Assembly: GCA_902363625.1 (NCBI GenBank)
Contig: CABJAS010000001.1
Coordinates: forward strand, 211,031 to 275,030
DNA: 64,000 nucleotides
Source: Clostridiaceae bacterium
GTDB taxonomy: Bacteria; Bacillota_I; Bacilli_A; Erysipelotrichales; Coprobacillaceae
Direction: 5' to 3'
Part shown: piece by piece, positions 8,867 to 19,600 of the stretch
Layout of the letters: each line of letters starts with the position of its first letter
Numbering within the stretch: the stretch's first letter is position 1
Made by a program: the position numbers and the translations under genes
Notes under the pieces: model-generated
Database searches by the model: none
What the model was told of the DNA's origin: nothing
What the model saw: only the letters and a program-made list of their open reading frames with translations

Positions 8867-10543
8867 TTAGCGCCCTCCTGCTTGATTATCATTAAAATAT
8901 CGGCTTTCAAAATCAGCAGCACTGATTGGTCTGCCAAATAAGAATCCTTGAATATAATCCGGAGATGCCTGTTTGACAACCTCATATTCTTCGATCGTCT
9001 CAACACCTTCCACACATACTTTTAAATCAATGATATGTGCAAGCTTCACAATATATTCCAAGAAGGTATATTCATAACTGCCCTGATTGATTCCCTGAAT
9101 AAAGCTTCTATCAATTTTAATAATATTGGCTGAAAGCTCCTTTAAATGACTTAGAGATGAATATCCGGTACCAAAATCATCAATCGCAATGCCATATCCC
9201 ATATCCTGAATATTCTTAAATTCCTGATTTAGGAAATGCAGATTTGGCACCCAACAGCTTTCAGTTAATTCCAAGATAAAGTTTCTCGTAGAAAGCTTAT
9301 GATACTGATTATTTTTCAAATATTCCAGTAATGAATTCTCTTTTAGCTGTGTGTAAGATACATTAATGCTCATGATAAAATCAGGATCATATTTCTGCCA
9401 CTGCTTGCATTGCCTGACCGCTTCTTCAAACACCCATTTTCCTACTTCAATAATTAAATGACTTTCCTCCAACAAGGGTATAAATTCAATCGGTGAAACC
9501 TCTCCATGTTCAGGAGAATGCCAACGCAGCAACGCTTCTGCTCCCACTACTTTTTTAGTATTAGTATCAATCTGAGGCTGATAAAACATTTCAAACTCTT
9601 CGCATCCGCGGCTGACACAGTTATGCAGACTCTCCTGCATTTCAATAATCTTTAATCGACGATTATAAATTTCTTTAGAAAAGAAAACCAACTGGTTCTT
9701 TCCATTCATTTTAGCGATTTCTACAGCCCCTTCTGCCTGTCTTAGCAATCGCTGATAGTTATCACCGTCTTGAGGGAAGAAACATACCCCGGCAGATAGA
9801 GATACAAACAGTTTATGACCATCCATCATAAATTGATTAGTGATATATACCTGTATGTTTTCATAGATCATCTCAATATTTTCTCTTGTGCCATCTTTCA
9901 TTAAAAAGGCAAATTCATCTCCATCTAAACGATAAATCTGACAATCCTGAGGCAATAGGTTAGATAATTGTGTTGAGATTAAATTTAATGCACGGTCTCC
10001 AAAAGCATAGCCATGACGTTCATTAATATTCTTAAAATTATCAATATCCAGTACAACGACTAATCCTTTGATCCCAGAATTTAAAAGATAGTTCATATCA
10101 CTTTGAAATTGAGCACGATTCATAAGTCCGGTAATATTATCAAACTTATTTTGCTTTCCAATGTTGGAAATACGCCCCACCATAAAAAGAGGACGCTGAT
10201 TTTCATCTTTATTTACTTCTCCGCGGCACGATACCCATATGACATGTCCCGCTCTATTATAGATACGATATTCCATATCATGATAATCCTTTTTCCCATC
10301 CCCGATCAACTGCATATCAGCCAGCCAGCGTTGACGATCCTCCGGTACCATGATTCCTGCCCATTCTTTCACAACATCACTCTTAATTCCTTCATCAATA
10401 TTAAAATCGACATAAGCATTATCTGAAATATAAAAATACCCACGCTGGATATCCCACATATAAAGATAATCATCTGTCGTTCTTGAAAACAAATCAAAGA
10501 ACTCCGCTGCAGTTAGCCCTATATTCTTCATTATATTGCGCAT
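8867..10543 (-). CDS. PAS-GGDEF(degenerate)-EAL c-di-GMP phosphodiesterase
   Basis: The 558-residue protein has a PAS domain (about 10-130), a GGDEF domain with DGDEF (207-211) in place of GGDEF, and an EAL domain. Catalytic and metal residues of the EAL domain are all visible: EALLRW (336-341), NVS, ELTES, IDDFGTGYSSL, IKIDRSF and CVEGVE. It is therefore most likely a c-di-GMP phosphodiesterase whose GGDEF half is inactive or only binds GTP. There is no RxxD I-site. The start at 10543 follows GGGAGG; the in-frame ATG 30 bases upstream lacks one. Its stop is one base before the start of the GGDEF gene, so the two opposing activities are made as a coupled pair. Confidence 0.88.
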   Translation of the reverse strand: MRNIMKNIGLTAAEFFDLFSRTTDDYLYMWDIQRGYFYISDNAYVDFNIDEGIKSDVVKEWAGIMVPEDRQRWLADMQLIGDGKKDYHDMEYRIYNRAGHVIWVSCRGEVNKDENQRPLFMVGRISNIGKQNKFDNITGLMNRAQFQSDMNYLLNSGIKGLVVVLDIDNFKNINERHGYAFGDRALNLISTQLSNLLPQDCQIYRLDGDEFAFLMKDGTRENIEMIYENIQVYITNQFMMDGHKLFVSLSAGVCFFPQDGDNYQRLLRQAEGAVEIAKMNGKNQLVFFSKEIYNRRLKIIEMQESLHNCVSRGCEEFEMFYQPQIDTNTKKVVGAEALLRWHSPEHGEVSPIEFIPLLEESHLIIEVGKWVFEEAVRQCKQWQKYDPDFIMSINVSYTQLKENSLLEYLKNNQYHKLSTRNFILELTESCWVPNLHFLNQEFKNIQDMGYGIAIDDFGTGYSSLSHLKELSANIIKIDRSFIQGINQGSYEYTFLEYIVKLAHIIDLKVCVEGVETIEEYEVVKQASPDYIQGFLFGRPISAADFESRYFNDNQAGGR

Positions 10544-10663
10544 ATAGTTGCCTCCCTTATTCTCTATGTTCATTATATCCTAAATTTATTGGCAATACTA
10601 GAATGTTTGATAAAAAGAAACGTAAGTTTGTAGATATTTGATCCCATAAATTTAAAAAATCGC

Positions 10664-10696
10664 AAAGAAAAGAACCACTCTCTTTAGAATGGTTCT
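10664..10696 (-). terminator. Terminator of the 10706-12532 gene
   Basis: Minus-strand AGAACCATTCT pairs with AGAGTGGTTCT (one G-T pair) and is followed by TTTTCTTT. Confidence 0.75.
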
Positions 10697-10705
10697 AAAA
10701 TTTTT

Positions 10706-12532
10706 CTATTTTACTTCTTTTACTTCTTTTTTTCTTTTCTTTACAATGTAGAATACAAGTCCTGCCACCACTGCAATTCCTACAGCACTTCCACCTATAA
10801 TATAAGATGTTTGATCCTGTTTCTTTCCATTTGCTAATGGTGTTTCATTTTCTTCTACTACTTCGGTTTCTGGTGTATCTTCTGTTGGTTCATTAACCAA
10901 TTCCCCATTTTCATTTACAACTAGCGGTGTTTCATTTTCCGGTACAGTGATAACTATTCGACCGGTTGTATAATCAATAGTTACAGTTGTGCCTGTTGGT
11001 GTTTCAACCACTCCGCCATTATCCCCCGGCAGCACAACAACATCCTGATTTGCCAAGTCATCCGCATTACGGTAAATAAATGTATAACTGCGTCTTGTTG
11101 AATAGAATTCATGAGTATATTCTGTATCCTGTCCAGATAATAAGACATATTGGTTCCCGTTTGCTTCATAAGTACTAGGTACTGTAATGGTTAATCCGTC
11201 ATTTACATTTGCTGTTGCTTTTGTTGTAAATAAGATCTTGTTTTCAGTTAAATCATAATATGAAATCGTCACTGGATATTCTTCAACGTTTAAATCTTTT
11301 TCATGGAAATAAACATTGTATTGACGCAAAGCTGAACCGAATTGATGTGTAATTGCTGTTGGCTGTTCTGGTGCTAAGATATAATTCGTTCCTGCATCAG
11401 TCAAGCTTCCGGGAATATCAAATTTAACCGTTTTATCTACGCCTACCGTTTGATAGTGACTTTCCAAGATTTTGCCAGTTGTCACATCTACATATTGCAC
11501 ATACACATCATAAGGCTGATTTTGATCAGTAACTGTCTGAGTATACTGCACTGTATAGTTTTTAGTTGCATCCCCATATGTATGAGTGATGGTTCCGTTA
11601 CCGGCTAATTGATAAGATGAAGTCCCAGCTTTAAAAGTAGAAGGAGCCTCATGTGACACTGTTTTTCCATTTTGTACTGTCAATGTTTTTCTAGCCAGCA
11701 ACACATCTCCTGCTCTGTAATCCACAGTCACATAATAAGGCAGATTCGCACTTTCTTCTTGAAGCTGGTAACGTACATAGTACGTATTGGCACCATCATC
11801 ATAGGATTGAGAAATATCGCCTTGATTCGCCATTAAAGTATAAGTACGGCTATTATGTGTAATGGTTTGCGGTACTTGATAGTATCCGCCGTTGGCTTCA
11901 CTTACAGTAAATGTATCGTTTGATTTAATCGTATTTCCGTCTTGATCCAAGAACACCACTTTTGACTGATAGTCATCACGTGCCTGTAATTCATATTCGA
12001 AGACAATCGCTTCAGTTCCATAAGCTACTTCTTTATAATTCAAACCATCTTTCACATTGTAAACACGTCCGTTTAATGGAATCGAAACCGGTGCGCTTGC
12101 ACTTGCTCCATTAACATTACAAGTAACATATGTCGTATCCTTTAATGAAACGCCATTGCTTTGATAATATACTTTAATACGATAAGAGGCAATGCTCGCT
12201 ACAGCAGCAGAATAATCACCGTCTGTATTATTTTTCAACTGAAAATAAATAGTTCCGCCATTTTTATTCAAGCGAATTTCATGAGTATTACTTCCATTCG
12301 CTCCAATATTCATAGTTGCTCCGCTCTCACTTGTATCTCCAGAAACAGTATAAGTATAATTCTTAACTGCACTATCATTATTAGTTACGGTAAATACACG
12401 TACATATGGATCATCACTGATCGCTGTTGAAATCGTCAAAGCCACAGCAGCATGTACATTTTGTGCAAATACAGTCATTGTTGAAAAAACAATGGTTAAT
12501 GTTAATAGAAGTTTTAATAATTTATTGTTCAT
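10706..12532 (-). CDS. Membrane-anchored surface protein with MucBP-like repeats
   Basis: The 608-residue protein has an N-terminal signal peptide (cleavage expected near VHA-A), then five imperfect repeats of about 70 residues. Each begins with a Y-x-V-x-V/I-x-Y strand (YDVYVQY, YPVTISYY, YYVTVDY) and ends with a TH-x-F/Y-x-YR segment, resembling MucBP-type adhesin repeats. After a Glu/Thr-rich linker there is a TPLANG motif, a transmembrane helix and a KKRKK tail. No LPxTG is present, so it may simply stay in the membrane. The start at 12532 follows AAGGAGGGATTGTTG; an in-frame ATG 18 bases upstream is inferior. It has its own terminator. Confidence 0.8.
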   Translation of the reverse strand: MNNKLLKLLLTLTIVFSTMTVFAQNVHAAVALTISTAISDDPYVRVFTVTNNDSAVKNYTYTVSGDTSESGATMNIGANGSNTHEIRLNKNGGTIYFQLKNNTDGDYSAAVASIASYRIKVYYQSNGVSLKDTTYVTCNVNGASASAPVSIPLNGRVYNVKDGLNYKEVAYGTEAIVFEYELQARDDYQSKVVFLDQDGNTIKSNDTFTVSEANGGYYQVPQTITHNSRTYTLMANQGDISQSYDDGANTYYVRYQLQEESANLPYYVTVDYRAGDVLLARKTLTVQNGKTVSHEAPSTFKAGTSSYQLAGNGTITHTYGDATKNYTVQYTQTVTDQNQPYDVYVQYVDVTTGKILESHYQTVGVDKTVKFDIPGSLTDAGTNYILAPEQPTAITHQFGSALRQYNVYFHEKDLNVEEYPVTISYYDLTENKILFTTKATANVNDGLTITVPSTYEANGNQYVLLSGQDTEYTHEFYSTRRSYTFIYRNADDLANQDVVVLPGDNGGVVETPTGTTVTIDYTTGRIVITVPENETPLVVNENGELVNEPTEDTPETEVVEENETPLANGKKQDQTSYIIGGSAVGIAVVAGLVFYIVKKRKKEVKEVK

Positions 12533-12676
12533 CAACAATCCCTCCTTCATCTTTCCTTTTTACAAACCTATCATACCATTTAAATATCACAAACATATCA
12601 CAAATCATAAAATAATAGCCAAATAGTCAAATTTTCGTCATTCACTAATCATATGCGAAAATTATTTAGGGGATAC

Positions 12677-12709
12677 AAAAAAAGGAATAATTGGCAACGA
12701 TTATTCCTT
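12677..12709 (-). terminator. Terminator of the pilin-like gene
   Basis: Minus-strand AAGGAATAA pairs with TTATTCCTT and is followed by seven T. Confidence 0.8.
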
Positions 12710-12727
12710 TTTAATGGGTATTTTATT

Positions 12728-13552
12728 TTATTCTACAATCCAATCTACATTATTAAGATCAAAGACCGCATAGGTCACGTCGTTATCCTGCGTATCTTTT
12801 ACCGTTTTGCTGACAATCGGCACCGTTGCTTTTTTCACAATTGGTTCCGAAGAAAAATCCGTGTTGCTGCCATAATCGTATTGAATGACTTCGACACTGT
12901 CTCCTACCATATCCAACGTTATTTTTTGATTGCTGATGGTAATGGTATTGGAACTGCCGCCATACTTTTTATAGATTCTAAAGCTGAAATTATTCAAATC
13001 ATAGCCTTTTTCTTTAAGCATTTCCAGTAATACACTGCCTGTATTCGGTCCTTCTGAATCTAATCGTTCAGGACGACTGGCAATATTAAAATAATCATTA
13101 ATTTTGCCAATAAAACTGCTGCTTAGCAATTCATTTCTTACCTGTTCATGAATAGTGATGTTACTTAAATCATTGGACAAAGTAAATTCCTGTTTTGCAT
13201 CATTAAAGCTGACATATTTCCCATCAATCTTAACGACAAAATCTCCGGTACTGGTCTGGCTTTCATTTAGCTTTATGGAAATCATTTCTCCATCTACTTC
13301 CGCTTTTTCCATCACTTCTTTGTGCCATGCCGTATCATTTACTTTTGCCAAAAGCTCTCCTCTGGCATACAGCCAAACCGATTCACTCTTTGTAACAGTC
13401 AAGACATTGTGTGCTTTATTTATTATTTTTGTATCCTTAGCGTCTTCTACATATCCTGAAACTACCGGTACGACAATCGCTGCCAAAATAGCGATAATCA
13501 CCAAAACTACGATAATTTCAATGAGTGTAAACCCTTTATCCTTTCGTTTCAT
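12728..13552 (-). CDS. Type IV pilin-like protein (prepilin)
   Basis: The 274-residue protein begins MKRKDKGFTLIEIIVVLV, a textbook class III prepilin leader cleaved between Gly and Phe, with Glu at mature position 5 and a hydrophobic helix through about residue 30. The globular part (about 240 residues) is unusually large for a Gram-positive pilin and is not recognised. The start at 13552 follows AAAGGAGCAGGGT; a longer frame upstream would place residues before the leader and is not credible. It lies directly downstream of the giant adhesin but is separated from it by a terminator and has its own -10 box. The rest of the pilus machinery is 14 kb away at 27-32 kb. Confidence 0.85.
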   Translation of the reverse strand: MKRKDKGFTLIEIIVVLVIIAILAAIVVPVVSGYVEDAKDTKIINKAHNVLTVTKSESVWLYARGELLAKVNDTAWHKEVMEKAEVDGEMISIKLNESQTSTGDFVVKIDGKYVSFNDAKQEFTLSNDLSNITIHEQVRNELLSSSFIGKINDYFNIASRPERLDSEGPNTGSVLLEMLKEKGYDLNNFSFRIYKKYGGSSNTITISNQKITLDMVGDSVEVIQYDYGSNTDFSSEPIVKKATVPIVSKTVKDTQDNDVTYAVFDLNNVDWIVE

Positions 13553-13571
13553 ACCCTGCTCCTTTATCCTT

Positions 13572-13577
13572 ATTATA
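13572..13577 (-). promoter_or_regulatory. -10 box of the pilin-like gene
   Basis: A perfect TATAAT on the minus strand sits about 20 bases before the start codon, downstream of the adhesin terminator. The -35 element is weak. Confidence 0.4.
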
Positions 13578-13632
13578 ACGAAAAACGACATTTTTTCTAT
13601 AATAAAGAAGAAATTTTTCATAAAATAGCGAT

Positions 13633-13667
13633 AAAAAAATAGTGGAGCTGACGTTTCTCCACTATTT
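13633..13667 (-). terminator. Terminator of the giant adhesin gene
   Basis: Minus-strand AATAGTGGAG pairs perfectly with CTCCACTATT and is followed by seven T. The stem overlaps the TAG stop codon. Confidence 0.85.
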
Positions 13668-16600
13668 AGCTTCTTTATTTAATTTTCTTTTTCTCTTTCT
13701 TGTGTCTAAAACCATTTCAATGATAATTCCAGCAGAAACCAGTCCAATCAGTGACCAAGTCATGAATGAAGTTGGATCATTAGTCTCTGGATTATTAAGC
13801 CCGCCAAGATCATTCATAAATGATTTTGGCAAGTAAACCCCGCAGTCCCATGTCATATCATAGCCTTCTTCATTCAGATAGAAAGGACGGCTGTAATACC
13901 AGTTATCTTCAAAGAGAGCAACACCATCAGAATCAATGGCACTGTCGCTTCCAACATTAGATAAAGTAACATAATATGGACGCTCAATTTGGAAACGCAC
14001 ACGATACATTCCCGCATTTAAATCGGTAAATAAATAATATCCTGCGGCATTGGTTGTTGTTCGACCAATAACTTGCCAAAATTGATCGTCACTTAAATCA
14101 CCAGTTTCATTATATTCCAAGATAACCGGAATGCCACCGATACCGCTGTTGGTTTCATCCTGCAATCCATTTTGATTCTCATCAAACCAAACATAATCGC
14201 CGATAGTACCATAAGAATCAATAATCCCTGCATCCCAAGAAAGATCTTTGGTATGATAGTTTAAATGGATAATATCGGTTGGGAATCCTGCTCCCGGCAA
14301 ATAAGCAGCTAAGGCATTAGAATCCAATTCACTGTCTCCGTTTTTAGGGATAGTTAATTTTGAAGAGATTGGCAAATCAAAGACGATACGATAAACAATC
14401 TCGGTTCCGTAATCACTTGATTTTAAATGCTCAAACAAATAATGACCGCTTTGATCTGTTACAGCCTGTGCTACTTGCTCCCAGCCAACACTGTTAGGTG
14501 AACGCATCTGTAAATAAACCGGCACATTTGCAATGCCATATTCCTCTTTTGCAGCATCTTGAAGTCCATTCTGATTTGCATCAAACCAGACATAATCCCC
14601 TAAACTGCTGTAACGTGAGGCACCGCCATCAACATGTTCGATCAAAGTATTCTGCGGCAAGGTAATGATGTCCGTAAACCCACTCCTTAAATCGGCACTC
14701 AAATTATATTCGACATCGCTGTCCTTACTGTCATCTCCACCAATATTGGCGTTGATAATCTCATATTCATCCGGGAATACGAAACGTACTTGATATTGTC
14801 CGTCTGATAGATGGTCAAAATAGTAACGTCCATCTTCTTTCACTACTTGCGTAGCGGTTGGTGTAGTTTCAAGTGTTCCATCAAGAGGATTAATGCGGTA
14901 TAGTTCTACCAGGGTGTTAGGTACCGGAATATCATTTCCATTATCTAAATCCTGCTGATCGTTGTAGTTGCGATCCTCAAAGGCAATACCGCTGATTGCG
15001 CTGTAAACGGTTAATCCGGCATCAACAGACATATCATAGCCACGATAATCCAATTGAATCACATCGCTTCGCATTGTAAAGTCATTGACACTATGCACTG
15101 CATTTGAATCATACTCACTGTCCCCCTGATAAGGAATAGTGAAGCTATAATGATCGTTATACCCTCCGGTCACAACCTGAGAGGTATCAAACTCAACAAT
15201 ATACTTTCCTTCAGAAAGGTCATTAAATACATAGTAACCTTCTTTATTGCCATAGCCGAACATCGTTTTAGTTTCGGCAACAAGGCTTCCCAGACTGCCA
15301 TCATCATTAGCGTGATAAACGCGGACAATGACACCATTGATTCCTTTTTCATCTTCATCCTGAATGCCGTTGCGATTCGCATCAATCCATACATAGTTCC
15401 CTAATGCACCTAAAGCTGTGAAGCCGGCATCCAAGCTGTTATTGACTTCTCCTACATAATTCGTTCCTTCTTTTGTTGCCGTTAAGCGAACAATCGGAGT
15501 TAATAAATAAGTATCCAAGTCATTTTCATCATTGCCAATATCAGAATCCAACAAATCATCATCACCAACATTCGGAAGCGTTGGGATGTATTGATAACGT
15601 GATCCATCATGCGGCTTTTCAAATTCTACTTGATATTCATAAATAATATTACCGGCAAAATCATTTGGATCCGTTGAAGCTTTCGACGCTCCATTTACCG
15701 GAACATTGCAATCCAAATCATCGAATTCATAATAACCCGCAGATGAAGTGGTAGTTGTATTGATTAAACTGCGAACAGTCTCAGCAGCTCCATCAACATA
15801 TCTCGTTTTATATTGATATAGCTTTACACCAAGCCCGGCAATTGGAGCGTCACCGTCATCCTGCAAGCCATTACGATTAATATCATAGAATGCATAGTCT
15901 CCAATCTTTCCTTTTGGCATGGATAGTTTTACTTTTACTTCATAATTTTCCGTACGATTATTGCTGGCAATCGGTGCATCGCGCATTCCTCCACGACTAA
16001 CTGCGACCATTGCTGAATTGGCAATATATTCATTTTCAAATTCATCTAATTCGTCCGCACTGTATATCGGTGCCTGCATCTGAATACCAATGCTCAGAGA
16101 TTCTCCTTTTTCAAAATACTGACCATTGTCACAGCTGATTTCCACTGCAATCGCACTGACATATTTTAAATCATCATCGGTAATCTCATCCGCAGCATAC
16201 CATGTGTGCACTCCCTTTTGCCATTCCGCATCGCTCATAGTGCTATAAAGGATTGGCAAATCTTCTGTCGTCGTTACTTTTTGACGCGCTTCTTTTGTCC
16301 ATTTAACCCACTTTTCATCATAGTTACGGCTGTCAATGCAGTAAAAGATTTTAGTTGAAGCATAATCGGGAATATCTAGTAAATCAATTGACTTTAATAG
16401 AGCTTCTTTTTTCAAGGTTGTAGAGCGATCAAATACTAAGGCACTATCATTATCACGACTGGTTAACGTATCCCCATAAAATGGCAAGATATCGACAATA
16501 CGAATACGATCCACCGGTGTATCTGAATCATCTCCGTTTTTAACGTTAATTTTATAATCAATATTTCCACCCGATGATGTCTGTGCAACGCGATTATAAT

Positions 16601-19600
16601 CTACATAGTCATCATCAAAGTCACCTTTTACCTGTTTATAAATATAAAGGGTATTGTTGTCATTCACTTGAATATCTGCATTAGCATTGGCATGTTTGTT
16701 TCCACCCACATCCTCACCTAAAGCTTTATCCAATATCTCATCTTCTACTAAAGCATTACTGTTGTGATCTGAATCATTCACACTAAAGCTGTTTCCATAA
16801 GGGTTTTCTGCAGATTTAACAATCTTTTCATCACTGTTTAAATAAGCTAATACCCATAATGGTCGTTCCTGTGAAGATGGCTGACTATATGAGATCGTTC
16901 CGGAAAAAGAAATCTTGAGCGATTCTCCCGGTTTTAAATTCGCTGCATCCCCACTGTTTTTAAATCTAAAGGTCACCTTCGTGGTTGGCTGGTTTAAACT
17001 TTCTAAACCATCTGCACCTGGAATACGGGCTTCTTCTACACTTGAGAAAATCACTTCGATACTGTCTTGATCGATACTGACACCCGTCTTTCCATCGGCT
17101 GACATTTTTGTAATTTTAAATTGTTTAGGAAAGTTATTGGCAGCTGTATCGTTTAATGTCATTCCCACCGGTAAATCAAAACTGATGACAGGCTGATTAA
17201 AATCTGCACCATTGGTGGAAACATTTTGCGCCGTGATCGTATACTGCACCATATCTCCCGGTTTAAATGTTTTAGAATCTCCATTTGGATTTTCGGCAAC
17301 AACACCTAGATTCACGGTTGGCACTTTTGTCTCTAACGCTGGAAGCAGAATCTCCACTGTTTCGGATTGTCGTGTTACAGTATTACGCTGTTCTGCTCCA
17401 TTTTCATCTTTTACGATAAAATGATATTGTGCATCGGCGACATTTTGAATACGTCGAATTTCATTATAATCCGCATCACTTGGTCGCTGATTAAAGGTAT
17501 AATGAATATCAAAACCATCTGATATAAATCCTTTTTCAATCCCTGTATACACCACTTTTACATGAGCCGCTTTTAATGACGGATCAATTGCTGCGGTACG
17601 GCTTTGACCTTGATTTAATTTCTGAAGGTCTTTAAATTCACCATAAGGTACTTCTTTCCATGTGTCACTGCCATACGTTTGATAATACAGCTTCGCATTA
17701 ACAGATTGAGCGGAAGCTTTATTGTAAGCACGATAGATCGCTACCGAATGAATAAAATATGAATCCTGATCCACATGTGAATCTTTTAAATATTTTCCTT
17801 GACTGGCATCATAGTATTGAAGCTCTATCTGAGTATCCGTAATCTCTATTGATTCAGCTTTTACCTTATTTGTCCCGTTGGCAAAATTACGAATAATAAA
17901 GACATTTTCATAAGAATTTAGTGACAGGGATTGATCTGCCGTCACAGACTTAAAATCATTGGAAGTAATCCCTTTATGAATTTCTAAATTAAATTCCATT
18001 AAATCTTCTTGAGAAGTATTTTTAAATGTCCCTTTATTTTTATCATTCGCTTCATCTTTTATCAGATCACTCTGATGGATCGGATAAACTTTAATAGAAG
18101 CTGTTATTGGATTGAGCGTATCATCTAAAACATAACCATCTGGTGCTTTTATTTCTTTTACGTAATAGATTGTCCCTTCCTTTGCAGCGTCCAACAAGTC
18201 ACTCACAGCGTAACCAAATTCATTAGTTGTGACTTCACCTATTACATTAGTATAGGTAGCATCGGAATAAATCCTAAAGACTGCTCCGCTTAATCCCTTA
18301 TCCGTCAAACTATCTGTTTTATAAATAACCAAACGCCCTTTATCAGCCTTATTTATAATCGCACCATTTGTTGTTGTTCCATCTGGATAATACGTATCTA
18401 CTGTAGATTTATTAGGTTCCACAGTAACCTGATATTGTGTATCTGTATACACGTAACCATCCGGATTATCTAATGTATCGATTTCTTGAACATAATATTG
18501 TCCGGCTGGAACATCTGTCCAAATGATCTTTCCATCTGCATCTGTTACTTTTTCTTCAACCAAACTATTATCTGACTTATAAAGTCCAAAATGCACACCG
18601 CTGATTGGTTGGTTATCTAAACTAGGAATATATGATGAAACATCATCTAATTTCGTTATTTCAACTTGACCTAAAGCCTGATCAACCACGTTTTCACTTC
18701 CATCTGAATGAAGCTTGGTGATCTCCTTTTCCTTGATTTCAAAAGTGATGGGTTCTATCTTTTCAAAGCCATCCGGTGCTGTTGTTTCGACTAACCTGTA
18801 CTGCCCCGGTTCAAGCATGAATGATGAGAAAGTACCATCTTCTTTTGTCGTAATGGTATCACTGATTAATTGATCTCCCTTATATAAGCTGAAAACCGCG
18901 CCGGCTAGTCCGGTTCCATCCGGTTTAGCTTTCTTAAACTCAAACTTACCAAAATTCGGATAGTTTACAACCGCCTGGTCGCCAGTCAACTCAGTATTTT
19001 CTTCTCCCATCACGATTGTAATGGAATAAGAATCTTTGTTTTCCGCAAAACCATCAACAGTTTTTGTTTCTTTCAAAGTATAAGTTCCGGCAACTAAGTT
19101 TAAAAACTGCACCTTACCATTTTCATCACTGACTTCTTTAGCGACTTCTTTACCAGTCGCATCATATAATGTGAACTCAGCGCCTTGAAGCGGTAATTTA
19201 TCTTTTGAATTTGCCCAAGTAGCCATCTTATCAATGATTAAACTGCCATAAGGATCATTCAATACTTCAATCTCTTTTGGAGTGCCATCAATGTTCGTTG
19301 TAAAAGGAATTTTATTTTCATCTAACACATAGCCGTTTGGTGCTTTCACTTCTTGAAGCTGATAGGTTGTGTTAGGGAGCAAATCTCCAAAATAAATCCC
19401 CGTATCGGTCTGATAGGTTGCCGTGGCAATCAGTTTGTCACCTAAGTACAAATTAAATTGAGTACCTTCCATCTGCTTATCAGAAATTGGATTATTAGTC
19501 TTTGAATCTTTCTTAATAACTTGGATAGACTGTTTTTTCTTGTTTGTAATTTGATATTGAGATGCTTCGTTGACTTTCTGCGCCTCTACACGATAAGGAC

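Noticed and set aside
6160..9015. Longer start for the GGDEF protein inside the EAL gene
   Set aside because: The extra 50 residues overlap the well-supported EAL coding region, while ATG 8865 has a strong binding site.
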